From contig CAMXIK010000025.1 of NCBI GenBank assembly GCA_947243855.1, positions 1 to 46,676 on the forward strand: DNA of 46,676 nt, read 5' to 3'. A program made the position numbers and the translations under genes. Positions 23,298 to 31,944 of the stretch are shown one piece after another (positions within the stretch are counted from its first letter, which is position 1; each line of letters begins with the position of its first letter). The notes under the pieces are model-generated. The model did not search any database, was not told the origin of the DNA, and saw only the letters and a program-made list of their open reading frames with translations. This stretch comes from an uncultured Lachnospiraceae bacterium (GTDB taxonomy: Bacteria > Bacillota > Clostridia > Lachnospirales > Lachnospiraceae).

Positions 23298-24484
23298 TTT
23301 CCAATATCCGCAAGGGCCTCCCTCATCCTGTCCATCGCTTCCTTCAACACGGCTCTCGGACAGGTCACGTTAATTCTCTGAAATCCCCTTCCGCTCTCCC
23401 CAAATATTTTCCCGCTGTCCAACCACAGCTTCGCCTTATGGATCATCAAATCGTCCAGCTCTTCCACGGAAAGACCCGTCCCCGAAAAATCCAGCCACAC
23501 AAGATAAGTGCCCTCATGCTCCGTCATGGTGACGCCGGGCAGATATTCCTTCACATACTCCTTTACAAAAGCAATGTTGCCGCGGACATACTCCATCATG
23601 GCTAAGTACCATTCTTCACCCTTGCCGTAGGCAGTCTCGCAGGCCACCAGTCCCATCACGCCAAGCTGGCTGATTCCCGCCGCGTCGAGCTGTTTTTTGA
23701 AGCGCCTTCGCAGCTCCGGATTGGGAATAAAAATGTTCGACATTACCATTGTGGCAAGATTGAAGGTCTTGCTGGGAGAGGTACAGATCAAGCTGATATC
23801 CTCATACTCCTTTTTCAGTCCGGCAAACACGGAATGCTTCCCCTGAAAGATAAAGTCATGATGAATCTCATCGCTTGCCACAATCACGCCGTGAGCCAGA
23901 CAGATATCTCCCAGACGAATCAGCTCCTCCGCCGTCCAGACGCGCCCTACGGGATTGTGCGGACTGCACAGGAAAAACAGTTTGATTTGATTCTCCACGA
24001 TCTTTCTCTCAAAATCCTCAAAGTCGATATGGTAACGGTTATCGTCTCCCCGATACAGGGTATTGCTCACCACGCGCCTGCCGTTGTCCTCAATCACCTC
24101 GGCGAAAGGATAATAGACCGGAAGCTGGATAAGCACCGCATCACCCGGCTCTGTGTAGGCTTTCACGGCCATGGCAAGAGCCGTCACCACACCCGGCGTT
24201 TTGAGAAGCCAGCTCTCTTCTGGCCGCCAGTTATGATGGCTTACCATCCAGTCCCGCACAATCTCAAAGTAGGGCGTCTGCACCTCGCTGTAACCGAAAA
24301 CGCCCTCCCTTGCCCGTTCCACAAGCGCGTCCTCCACATAGGAGGAGGTCTTAAAATCCATATCCGCTACCCAAAGCGGTAATAAATCCTCCGGCATTCC
24401 GTACATTGCCGCAAAATCATATTTCAAGGATCTGGTGTTTTTTCTGTCGATCATTTTGTCAAAATCAAGGTTTCTCTCCGCCAT
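23294..24484 (-). CDS. MalY/PatB-type cystathionine beta-lyase
   Basis: A PLP enzyme of the MalY/PatB branch of class I aminotransferase-like proteins, releasing thiol or homocysteine from cystathionine-like substrates. The start LPLWVADMDFKTSSYVEDAL (about 35-54) is the family signature. CSPHNPVGRVW (173-183), SDEIHHDFIF (204-213) and the PLP lysine in SPSKTFNLA (Lys 239) are intact. The length of 396 is typical. It follows the gamma-family PLP gene by 27 bases; together they serve methionine/cysteine metabolism. Confidence 0.9.
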   Translation of the reverse strand: MAERNLDFDKMIDRKNTRSLKYDFAAMYGMPEDLLPLWVADMDFKTSSYVEDALVERAREGVFGYSEVQTPYFEIVRDWMVSHHNWRPEESWLLKTPGVVTALAMAVKAYTEPGDAVLIQLPVYYPFAEVIEDNGRRVVSNTLYRGDDNRYHIDFEDFERKIVENQIKLFFLCSPHNPVGRVWTAEELIRLGDICLAHGVIVASDEIHHDFIFQGKHSVFAGLKKEYEDISLICTSPSKTFNLATMVMSNIFIPNPELRRRFKKQLDAAGISQLGVMGLVACETAYGKGEEWYLAMMEYVRGNIAFVKEYVKEYLPGVTMTEHEGTYLVWLDFSGTGLSVEELDDLMIHKAKLWLDSGKIFGESGRGFQRINVTCPRAVLKEAMDRMREALADIGK

Positions 24485-24511
24485 CGTTTTCTCCGTTTCC
24501 CTTCTCTGTCG

Positions 24512-25684
24512 TTATTTCCCGCCTGCTTTCTGCGCTTCGATCTCCCCGAAAACCCGTTCCAGTTCCGCTAAAAGATCGTCGCCGTCCTCAATGCCCACCG
24601 ACATGCGAAGCGTGCTCTCGGTAATGCCGTTCTTCTCCCGAATCTCCTTCGGCACATCAGCATGGGTCTGTGTCGTCGGATAGGTAATCAGCGTTTCCGC
24701 CCCGCCAAGGCTTTCCGCGTACTGAATCAGTCTCACTTTTTCCAAAATGGCCAGCGCAAATTCCTTGCTTTCCAGTTGAAAGGTGAGCATCGCTCCAAAT
24801 CCTCTGGCCTGTTTCTTCATGACTTCATAACCCGGATGATCGGAAAGTCCCGGATAAATCACTTTTGTAACGCACGCTTGTTTTTGCAGCCACTCTGCAA
24901 TCCGCTTTGCATTTTCCTGCGCCCTTTCCATGCGCACGCCAAGGGTCTTAATTCCCCGCAGGATCAACCAGCTATCCAGAGGCGCAAGCGCCGCGCCCGT
25001 AGTCTTACTCAAAAAGCGAAGTCTGTCCCGCAAATCCTCCCTGTTGGTGACTAGAAAGCCCGCCAAGGTATCGTTGTGCCCTCCCAGAAACTTCGTGCCG
25101 CTGTGAATGACGATATCCGCGCCCAGATCAAGAGGATTCTGGAAATAGGGCGATAAAAACGTGTTGTCTACAATTAAAAGCAGGCCATGCCGTTTCGCGA
25201 TCTCCGCCGTTTTTCCGATATCCGTCACATGCATCATCGGATTGGTGGGCGTCTCTATGTAAATAGCCTTTGTGTTTTCCCTGATACAACTCTCTATGTC
25301 CGCGGTACAGCAGTCGATACTGGTAAATGATATTCCGTTTTTCCTCGAAATATGTTCAAACAACCGGATACTCCCACCGTACAGATCAGCGTCCGCGATC
25401 AAATGATCGCCCGGCGAAAACAATTCCATCATCAAAGAAACCGCCGCCATTCCCGAAGACAGCGCCAAAGCGTCGATTCCATTTTCCAGAGAAGCGACCA
25501 CTTTTTCCACCTGTTCTCTTGTCGGGTTCTGCGCCCTGCTGTAATCGTAACCGGTGCTCTGCCCGAAGCCCGGATGGGCGAAGGTGGCCGATTGGTAAAT
25601 GGGGAAGCTGATCGCGCCATAATGGGAAAGCGACGCCCCTTCCTCCTCCAAATGAATGCATTTCGTTCCGATTCCCCGTGCCAT
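24512..25684 (-). CDS. Cys/Met-metabolism PLP enzyme (cystathionine gamma-synthase/lyase family)
   Basis: A PLP-dependent enzyme of the trans-sulfuration family, 390 residues. Key features are YDYSRAQNPTREQVEKVVASLE (46-67), SSGMAAVSL (76-84), the cofactor-binding IVDNTFLSPYFQNPL (171-185) and PLP lysine 198 in HSGTKFLGGHND. The family contains cystathionine gamma-synthase, cystathionine gamma- or beta-lyase and methionine gamma-lyase, which cannot be told apart here. ATG at 25684 follows AGGAGGAGAGT; the frame extending to 25753 is not used. It leads an operon with the MalY-type gene and the unknown protein. Confidence 0.88.
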   Translation of the reverse strand: MARGIGTKCIHLEEEGASLSHYGAISFPIYQSATFAHPGFGQSTGYDYSRAQNPTREQVEKVVASLENGIDALALSSGMAAVSLMMELFSPGDHLIADADLYGGSIRLFEHISRKNGISFTSIDCCTADIESCIRENTKAIYIETPTNPMMHVTDIGKTAEIAKRHGLLLIVDNTFLSPYFQNPLDLGADIVIHSGTKFLGGHNDTLAGFLVTNREDLRDRLRFLSKTTGAALAPLDSWLILRGIKTLGVRMERAQENAKRIAEWLQKQACVTKVIYPGLSDHPGYEVMKKQARGFGAMLTFQLESKEFALAILEKVRLIQYAESLGGAETLITYPTTQTHADVPKEIREKNGITESTLRMSVGIEDGDDLLAELERVFGEIEAQKAGGK

Positions 25685-25756
25685 ACTCTCCTCCTGCCGC
25701 CTGTTTTCTGTCTTTAGAAATCTGTTTATGAACTTTTTATCATCAGATTTCAATTA

Positions 25757-25785
25757 AGTATAGCAGATTAGTAGGAAATAATCAA
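25757..25785 (-). promoter_or_regulatory. Promoter of the sulfur amino acid operon
   Basis: On the minus strand TTGATT (25780-25785), 17 bases, TATACT (25757-25762). The dyad at 25770-25801 overlaps the spacer and -35 box. Confidence 0.75.
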
Positions 25786-25801
25786 TACCTATTTTCCTAC
25801 T
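25770..25801. promoter_or_regulatory. Dyad operator at the PLP-enzyme promoter
   Basis: AGTAGGAAA and TTTCCTACT are perfect 9-bp arms separated by 14 bases. A repressor bound here would cover the promoter. A sulfur-responsive regulator such as CymR or a LysR protein is a guess. Confidence 0.6.
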
Positions 25802-25948
25802 GATTAAATAGGGTATTTGTCGTACATCACATTTATTCCCTTTTGCAACCATAGGGTAACAAAATTCCATCCTAAGTTGGTAGTACGCAACCGCCCTCTC
25901 CTTGTATCCTATTCCTGTAAAAAATATATGGAAACAGGAGAAATATTT

Positions 25949-26740
25949 ATGAATCAAACATCAAAAAAAACAAACTATATTTACCGACCGTTTCTTTTTA
26001 CCTTTGGCGTCTTCATCGTAACATGGTGTTGTGCATTTCTCATGGAAATTACCGATTATAACACGCACAAACTCCTCTTTCTTACATGGGATTTTCTGGA
26101 AAACGCCTCTCCCATGATCTGCGCTCTCTTTTTGCTCAGAAGGGAACTGCTGCGGGATCATTTTCTGCTGCGCTTCTTTGCTGGAACTCCTTGCCGAATT
26201 ACTTCTTATCTGATTGTGTTCGTCCTGTTTGCCGCGCAGTTTCTGAATTTCTATTTCTTTCGACTATCAGGAAACACAATTTCCGTACCAAATTTTCTTT
26301 TCCTATTTTTGGGTCAGTTGTTTCTCGGCGGCGGTCTGGAAGAGGCTGGCTGGCGCGGCTATCTGCTTCCCTGCCTGTGCAAAAAACACCACGTTCTGTC
26401 CGCTTCTGTCATGGTCAGTTTTTTATGGGTAATCTGGCATCTGCCATACTTCTTCCTTCCCGGCACCATACAGGAAGGGCAAAACCTGATTGCCTACGCT
26501 GTGATCGGCATACTCACCGGATTTATCCTCACCGCGATTTATCTGTTGACAAACAGCATCCTGCTCTGTATGCTTTTTCACAGTTGGCAAAACACCATTG
26601 TGATGGTCATACCGGCTGACACCGAAAACATATGGTTTCTGCTGACCTTCGCTTTTCTGGGTATTTTGTCCATATTGCTTTGCTTATTTTATAAACCGCT
26701 GATCAGTCTAAGGTTCTGCGGCCTGTGGTCAAAACATTGA
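25949..26740 (+). CDS. CPBP intramembrane metalloprotease
   Basis: A polytopic membrane protease of the CPBP (Rce1/CaaX-like) family, with about eight hydrophobic segments. The motifs are EEAGWRGYL (131-139, giving the EExxxR signature), VIWHLPYF (His 164) and FHSWQN (His 211). ATG at 25949 follows CAGGAGAAATATTT; the open frame from 25817 lacks a comparable site. The XRE gene starts 16 bases after it, so the two form an operon. Such proteases are linked to bacteriocin immunity or signalling. Confidence 0.82.
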   Translation: MNQTSKKTNYIYRPFLFTFGVFIVTWCCAFLMEITDYNTHKLLFLTWDFLENASPMICALFLLRRELLRDHFLLRFFAGTPCRITSYLIVFVLFAAQFLNFYFFRLSGNTISVPNFLFLFLGQLFLGGGLEEAGWRGYLLPCLCKKHHVLSASVMVSFLWVIWHLPYFFLPGTIQEGQNLIAYAVIGILTGFILTAIYLLTNSILLCMLFHSWQNTIVMVIPADTENIWFLLTFAFLGILSILLCLFYKPLISLRFCGLWSKH

Positions 26741-26756
26741 TAACAAGGAGGATTCT

Positions 26757-27113
26757 ATGGAATTATATGAACATTTGAGAGAACTTCGCACAAAAGCCGG
26801 TTACTCGCAGGAAGCCCTTGCCGAAGAACTAGGCGTCTCAAGACAGGCCGTTTCAAAATGGGAAAGCGGTACAGCAAACCCTGATATCAACCATCTGATG
26901 AAGCTTGGGGAATTGTATCAGGTCAGCACGGACTACATTCTGTTTGGAGATTTCCCAAAAACGAACAAAGCAGAGTCTCTCGTTTCCGAAGTCAAGACCC
27001 AAGAAATGCCGAAAGTAGAGCAAGTCAAAAACCCGTCTGTAAACGGTATTATTTGGCTTGCTTTGGGTATTCTCGCCATTCTGATACTGTACTATGCAAC
27101 AAACGGATTCTAA
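26757..27113 (+). CDS. XRE regulator with C-terminal membrane segment
   Basis: Residues 5-60 form a Cro/C1-type helix-turn-helix (LRELRTKAGYSQEALAEELGVSRQAVSKWESGTANPDINHLMKLGELYQVSTDYIL). A linker follows, then one hydrophobic segment near the end (IIWLALGILAILILYYA, about 98-114). The helix-turn-helix protein is therefore likely tethered to the membrane. It has CAAGGAGG before ATG and is cotranscribed with the CPBP protease, which may act on it. Confidence 0.85.
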   Translation: MELYEHLRELRTKAGYSQEALAEELGVSRQAVSKWESGTANPDINHLMKLGELYQVSTDYILFGDFPKTNKAESLVSEVKTQEMPKVEQVKNPSVNGIIWLALGILAILILYYATNGF

Positions 27114-27130
27114 TCCATCATCGCACAAAC

Positions 27131-28039
27131 CTAATTTGCTTTCTTAATATCGCCAATAGAAAACGATATCCCCTCCTCCGTCTCCTCCATGCAAATCTCC
27201 GCCTCCAATTCAGGCATTTCGTCATACTGGGGCGTCGCCCAGCAGTTCACCATATAGCCGGGCGTCACTCTCAGAGAAATTTTATCCCCAAGTTCAAAGC
27301 TGGCAATATCGCCCACGCCCAAAGCATACACCAGCGGCTTCTCCGGGTCTGCCTGTTCCATAAGCTGCTCGTCCTCCTCCATCCACGACAAATCCAAGGT
27401 ACATAATTCCCTATTTCCCCGCTGATCATAAAGCGTAAACTGACCGGTTTCCCCATCATAAGAAAAAGAAAGCCGTTCCTTAAGCATGAATTGATAATCG
27501 TCATAGGCACAGAAAAAATCTTCCAGTTCCCCGTCCTTGTTTTGCCGCAGAATATGAAGCTCCTCCGCCGCAAGGCTCGTCCCCGTAAAATTATGCAGGG
27601 AGACCTGTAGCTGTCCATCTGCCTGATTCCAGTATATCCGCGGCATAACAAACCGGGGCGAGGTATAATACCAGTCAAAAAAATACGGCTTACCTCCCAT
27701 AAATATGACAACACCCTCATTGTGGTACTCTTCATCGTTATAGCCGTACATCCTGATCTCCGCCTTCGGGATCTCGTCAAGAATGAGAATCTCCTTCACC
27801 GGGAAGTCATCTATGTCTTCGAGCTTCTTCGGTTCAACATTCTCCCAATCCACGTTTCGAAGCCGCTGCATCACCCCATCCCCGGCCATATCATCTTCTG
27901 CGCCGTCTTCCTCCGCCTTACTGCTTTCCGTCTTATCCTCCCGATGAGACAGTGAGAAAAAAAGGAAAACTGCGACCGCCGCAATCACACCGAAAACAAC
28001 TGCACCATACAGAGGTTTCAATTCATTTCTTTCGTTCAT
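27131..28039 (-). CDS. Single-pass membrane protein of unknown function
   Basis: Starts at MNERNELKPLYG (28039) with AAAGGGACAAG upstream; the open frame to 28231 overlaps the gene before it and is not used. One hydrophobic helix (about residues 11-29) is followed by an acidic linker and an extracellular beta-rich region of about 230 residues with repeated Tyr/Trp/Asp positions. No family is recognised. It lies 26 bases after the lipoprotein gene and is convergent with the XRE gene. Confidence 0.7.
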   Translation of the reverse strand: MNERNELKPLYGAVVFGVIAAVAVFLFFSLSHREDKTESSKAEEDGAEDDMAGDGVMQRLRNVDWENVEPKKLEDIDDFPVKEILILDEIPKAEIRMYGYNDEEYHNEGVVIFMGGKPYFFDWYYTSPRFVMPRIYWNQADGQLQVSLHNFTGTSLAAEELHILRQNKDGELEDFFCAYDDYQFMLKERLSFSYDGETGQFTLYDQRGNRELCTLDLSWMEEDEQLMEQADPEKPLVYALGVGDIASFELGDKISLRVTPGYMVNCWATPQYDEMPELEAEICMEETEEGISFSIGDIKKAN

Positions 28040-28065
28040 CTTGTCCCTTTCCGCATCGAATCCCG

Positions 28066-29454
28066 CTATCCCGCAAAAGCGCAGAAGGGCATAACCGTGA
28101 TCTGCGTCACCTTGTTGTCCTCCGCCGAGAACCAGATACTGATATTGCCGAACCCATACCCGGTAATGAGGCAGTTCTCCGCTTCCCCATAAGGGGACGC
28201 GTAAAACCCATAGGTCTGCAATTTTTCCCACGCACCGTCCACACTGATGCCGGGATAAATGCCAAAAATCGTCACATCCCCCACCTTCTCCCCGGAATAG
28301 GAAAGATCGCCCGCATCCAGCGCCGTGAAGGAAAAGACCTCTTTCCCGTCAACCAATCCAACCGTATACTCCTCAAAATTTGGCTCCGGCTGTTCCAGCT
28401 CCACCCCGTATTTCTCCGAAAGAAGGGTCTTGGCCACATCCAGAAAACGATCCTCGTTTAAAATCAATAGCCCCAGATCGTCCGCCATATCAGTCCGCTC
28501 CCTGCCAGCTTCTTCGGCTTTCAGTCTCAGATAGGCAGGCGCAAAATCCGCATAGGATTCGTATTGCAATGGTTGATAAGGAACGGCAATCTCCTGTGCG
28601 CCCTCCATCATACCGTTGTACCACGCTTCATAATCCGCCTGATTATATTTAAAGTCTTCATATTCGTAGGATGGTTCCGCACCTTCCGAAATATTAAATA
28701 ATGTCCCATCTCCATCCGTGTCCAGATCATCGGGAAAGGGCTGGCCCTCGTACTCATCGGAAAATTCCTTATCCCATGTTTGCACATAAGCGATCTGCTG
28801 ATAGGAATCGCTCTCCTTTTCATACTGATAAAGCGCAAAGGGCCAAAATTCCCCATGCGTATGATTGTGGGAAGCCTCCGCTTTCACCATACCGTTGTCA
28901 TAATAGGTAAGCGACGGCCACACTGTCAACTCACGTTTTAATTCACCAAGCACAGGATCGTAGTCATAGATAATCTCCATCATGCCAGCCATACATGCGT
29001 TGGAATAGCTGATTATCAGTTCCTCCCTGCCGTCCCCGTCGATATCCGTCACCGCAAAACGATTATCGCTCATCTTTCCAAATCCGTTTTCCAAGGAGGA
29101 GGTATCTAGCTCTCCGTCAGGAAGCTTCCATCCCGCCGTGATCTGGGACAAAATACCGGCGTAATAATGCCTGACCTGCGCCGCATATAACGCCTGCGCA
29201 TCTTCCGTATTTCCCTCATCGGGAGCGACCGCATCTTCTGCATCTACACTGTCAGGTACGCCTTCTCCCTCCCATTCAGAAATTCCCGCTCCGTCGGCAG
29301 ATACGTTCCCGCTCTCTCCATCCGTCGGTTCGATTGGCTCGATATCAAGCTGTTCCGCCCCAGAATCCTTCCCACCGCATCCGGCCAGAAGCACACTGGC
29401 CGCACACAATATAACGATACCCTGTTTTATGAAATTTTCCTTTTCTTTTTTCAC
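28066..29454 (-). CDS. Lipoprotein with Ca-binding-like repeat
   Basis: A 462-residue secreted lipoprotein. A signal peptide with lipobox LLAGC is at the start (FIKQGIVILCAASVLLAGCGG). An acidic, low-complexity stretch follows. VTDIDGDGREELIISY (DxDxDG type, as in FG-GAP/EF-like sites) lies in the middle, and the mature part is rich in Tyr and Asp. I use the GTG start at 29454, which follows AGGGGAATAAAC; the open frame to 29622 runs through a terminator. Function is unknown. It forms a pair with the downstream membrane protein. Confidence 0.78.
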   Translation of the reverse strand: MKKEKENFIKQGIVILCAASVLLAGCGGKDSGAEQLDIEPIEPTDGESGNVSADGAGISEWEGEGVPDSVDAEDAVAPDEGNTEDAQALYAAQVRHYYAGILSQITAGWKLPDGELDTSSLENGFGKMSDNRFAVTDIDGDGREELIISYSNACMAGMMEIIYDYDPVLGELKRELTVWPSLTYYDNGMVKAEASHNHTHGEFWPFALYQYEKESDSYQQIAYVQTWDKEFSDEYEGQPFPDDLDTDGDGTLFNISEGAEPSYEYEDFKYNQADYEAWYNGMMEGAQEIAVPYQPLQYESYADFAPAYLRLKAEEAGRERTDMADDLGLLILNEDRFLDVAKTLLSEKYGVELEQPEPNFEEYTVGLVDGKEVFSFTALDAGDLSYSGEKVGDVTIFGIYPGISVDGAWEKLQTYGFYASPYGEAENCLITGYGFGNISIWFSAEDNKVTQITVMPFCAFAG

Positions 29455-29500
29455 GTTTATTCCCCTATTCTCTCCATATCGCTTTCTACAGTCTGCGACG

Positions 29501-29509
29501 ATTATAGCA
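29501..29509 (-). promoter_or_regulatory. Extended -10 promoter of the lipoprotein operon
   Basis: The minus strand reads TGCTATAAT, an extended -10 with TG one base upstream. The region of the -35 box falls in the T-run of the terminator before it. Confidence 0.55.
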
Positions 29510-29529
29510 CAAATTCTGACATAAAAACA

Positions 29530-29557
29530 GCCCCCGGAAAGAACCCTTTCCGAGAGC
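29530..29557 (-). terminator. Terminator of the GH1-ManA operon
   Basis: The minus strand folds CTCTCGGAAAG against CTTTCCGGGGG (two G-T pairs) and continues TGTTTTTATG. Confidence 0.75.
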
Positions 29558-29605
29558 CGTAACTGCAATGTTTTCACTTTCTGACAGCGAACCTTTATAC
29601 GCCTT

Positions 29606-31909
29606 TCAGACAGCGGATGCAATAATCTCCATCTGTCCCTGCAACTCCACCTCGCCGTAACCGCAGGGCAGGATAAAATGATCTCCCTTCTGAATCAACT
29701 GTCCGTTGAGCAATCCTTCTCCCGCCACCACGCTCATAATCAAAAACGGGTTCTCCTGCGGGAAGGAAATGCGGCTTTCCACATCAATCTTCCAAACCTT
29801 GTAATACGGGCAGGAAATCAACAGGTTTTTCTGGTCTTTCGGAAGATTCGCCGCCTCTTTCACGCTCTCCTCCGTAGGTTTCGCCGGAACCGTGATCACG
29901 TCGATGCTCTGCTCCACATGAAGCTGTCTCGGCTTTCCGTCCGTCAGCCTGTCATAATCATAAACCCGGTAGGTGATATCGGAGTTCTGCTGTGTTTCCA
30001 GAAGCATAATGCCGCCCTTGATCGCATGAACCGCGCCGGGATCAATCTGGATAAAATCCCCCTTCTTCACGGGCAGTTCCCTGATAAATTCGTTCCATCT
30101 GCCCTCCCTGATCATAGCCGTCAATTCTTCCTTATTTTTCGCGTTGTGACCGATCACCAACGTGGAATCTTCCTCACAATCCAGAATATACCAACACTCC
30201 GTCTTTCCTAAGGACCCGTTTTCATGCGCTTTCGCATAACTGTCGTCGGGATGCACCTGAATACTCAAATCTGTCTTGGCGTCGATAATCTTTGTGAGAA
30301 GCGGGAATCTGTCAAGCCCCGTATTTCCGAAAAGTTCTGGCTCCTCTTTCCAAAGTTCTGACAAAGTTTTCCCCGCATAAACGCCCTCTTTCACCGTGCA
30401 GTCCCCGTTCGGATGGGCGCTCACCGCCCAGCACTCTCCGGTGCCTTCCCCCGGAATCTGATAGGGCCAGTCCGTACCCAGACGCTCACCGCCCCAGATC
30501 ATCTGCTTGAATACAGGGTTCAAAAATAAAATCGGTTTTTCCTTCTGATTCACTGACAATACCTCCCCGTTTGTCTCCATCACTTTTTGATACCAATAGG
30601 CGGAATCCTTGACAATCCGCTTCTTGGTTTGGAAATCCACATATACCAGACCGAACCGCTCGGTATAGCCTTTGTTCCATTCAAAATTATCTAAAAACGT
30701 CCATTCAAAGTACCCTCTCACATCCACGCCGTCGTCCGCCGCACATTGGAGCGCCGACAGGTATTTGTCCAAAAAGGTAATGCGGTTAGGATCATGCACT
30801 CTACCGTCCCTTGAAACAATATCGTGGCAGGACATGCCGTTTTCCGTGATATATAGCGGCAACTTATATCTTTCATACAGAAATTTCACGCCCCAATACA
30901 GACATTCCGGCGTCACCGGCCATCCAGCGGCCGTCTTCGGAAACCCTGCCGGTCTGTCCACAAACTCCGGCTCTCCATCCTTCCCCGCCCGTATCATATA
31001 ACCATTATAGATATTCTGCCCCATAAAGTCTAATGGCTGGGCTATTAATTCCATATCTTCCTTCGTGATCTTCGGCAGATACTCCTTGAATTTTTCAAGT
31101 CCCTCCTCCGGATAATGCCCTAAAAATACCGGATCGGAAAACCACGACACATTCCACGTCCAATTGTCCATCGGATTATAGAAGGAAAACAGCACCCGTC
31201 TTGCCTCCTCAATATCCGCGGGAGAATCGCTTGCCGGATAAGCCATGCCGCAGGTAGGCGCATATCCAATCTGAATGGGCCGCTTCGCATATTTACGCAG
31301 ATTGATCACCACCTGCCCGTGAGCGCGCAGCGCGTTGTGGGTGATCTGGAAGGTGTCTTTTACTGGCAGCTTTTTCCCCGGCGCGTTAATGCCGTGCAGA
31401 TGCCCAAGTCCCACAAAGCACTGCGGCTCGTTGAGGGTGATAAAATACTCGCACAGATCGGAAAAATGTTCCGCCACCACCTTTGCATACTCGCCAAACC
31501 ACTCAATGATTTCCTCATTCAGCCAGCCGCCTTTATCCTGTAACGCCTGCGGCAGATCCCAATGATACATCGTAATATAGGGCGTAATGCCGTTCTTTTT
31601 CATTTCCAGAATCATATCCCGGTAAAGGGCGATTCCCTTCTCGTTGACGCGCCCCGTGCCCTCCGGCATGATTCTGGGCCAGCTCAAAGAAAAGCGGTAA
31701 GCTTTCACACCCATCAGCTTCATCAGCTTATAGTCCTCTTGATAGCGGTGCATATGATCGCAGGACACATAGGCGTTCGTGTGATCGGAAATACCGCCCT
31801 CCTCCGTAAAGGTGTCCCAGATCGATTTTCCAGCCCCGTCCTCCGGGTCTTTTCCCTCTACCTGATAGGCGCTGCTCGCCACGCCCCATACAAAATCCTC
31901 TCTGAACAT
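29606..31909 (-). CDS. GH1 beta-glucosidase fused to mannose-6-phosphate isomerase
   Basis: One 767-residue frame holds two full enzymes. Residues 1-about 450 are glycoside hydrolase family 1: FVWGVASSAYQVEG at the start, acid/base Glu 161 in TLNEP, nucleophile Glu 356 in YITENG, and DNFEW (407-411), the sugar-binding pattern of non-phosphorylated substrates. Residues about 458-767 are a class I phosphomannose isomerase: FLNPVFKQMIWGG, zinc-region QVHPDD (551-556), GKTECWYIL (Glu 571) and GAVHAIKGG (His 628). Only a few residues separate the domains. The ManA part makes fructose-6-phosphate from mannose-6-phosphate. ATG at 31909 follows AGGAGAGGATACATAT. It is cotranscribed with the SGNH esterase, 35 bases upstream. 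Confidence 0.9.
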   Translation of the reverse strand: MFREDFVWGVASSAYQVEGKDPEDGAGKSIWDTFTEEGGISDHTNAYVSCDHMHRYQEDYKLMKLMGVKAYRFSLSWPRIMPEGTGRVNEKGIALYRDMILEMKKNGITPYITMYHWDLPQALQDKGGWLNEEIIEWFGEYAKVVAEHFSDLCEYFITLNEPQCFVGLGHLHGINAPGKKLPVKDTFQITHNALRAHGQVVINLRKYAKRPIQIGYAPTCGMAYPASDSPADIEEARRVLFSFYNPMDNWTWNVSWFSDPVFLGHYPEEGLEKFKEYLPKITKEDMELIAQPLDFMGQNIYNGYMIRAGKDGEPEFVDRPAGFPKTAAGWPVTPECLYWGVKFLYERYKLPLYITENGMSCHDIVSRDGRVHDPNRITFLDKYLSALQCAADDGVDVRGYFEWTFLDNFEWNKGYTERFGLVYVDFQTKKRIVKDSAYWYQKVMETNGEVLSVNQKEKPILFLNPVFKQMIWGGERLGTDWPYQIPGEGTGECWAVSAHPNGDCTVKEGVYAGKTLSELWKEEPELFGNTGLDRFPLLTKIIDAKTDLSIQVHPDDSYAKAHENGSLGKTECWYILDCEEDSTLVIGHNAKNKEELTAMIREGRWNEFIRELPVKKGDFIQIDPGAVHAIKGGIMLLETQQNSDITYRVYDYDRLTDGKPRQLHVEQSIDVITVPAKPTEESVKEAANLPKDQKNLLISCPYYKVWKIDVESRISFPQENPFLIMSVVAGEGLLNGQLIQKGDHFILPCGYGEVELQGQMEIIASAV

Positions 31910-31944
31910 ATATGTATCCTCTCCTTTTCTTTTTTGCATTCTTT

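Noticed and set aside
25902..25930. TTGTAT-17-TATATG as promoter of the CPBP gene
   Set aside because: The -10 box is weak and the predicted start falls on the ribosome binding site.
26853..27128. Minus-strand frame over the XRE gene
   Set aside because: It mirrors the helix-turn-helix gene, which has a strong ribosome binding site and clear domain.
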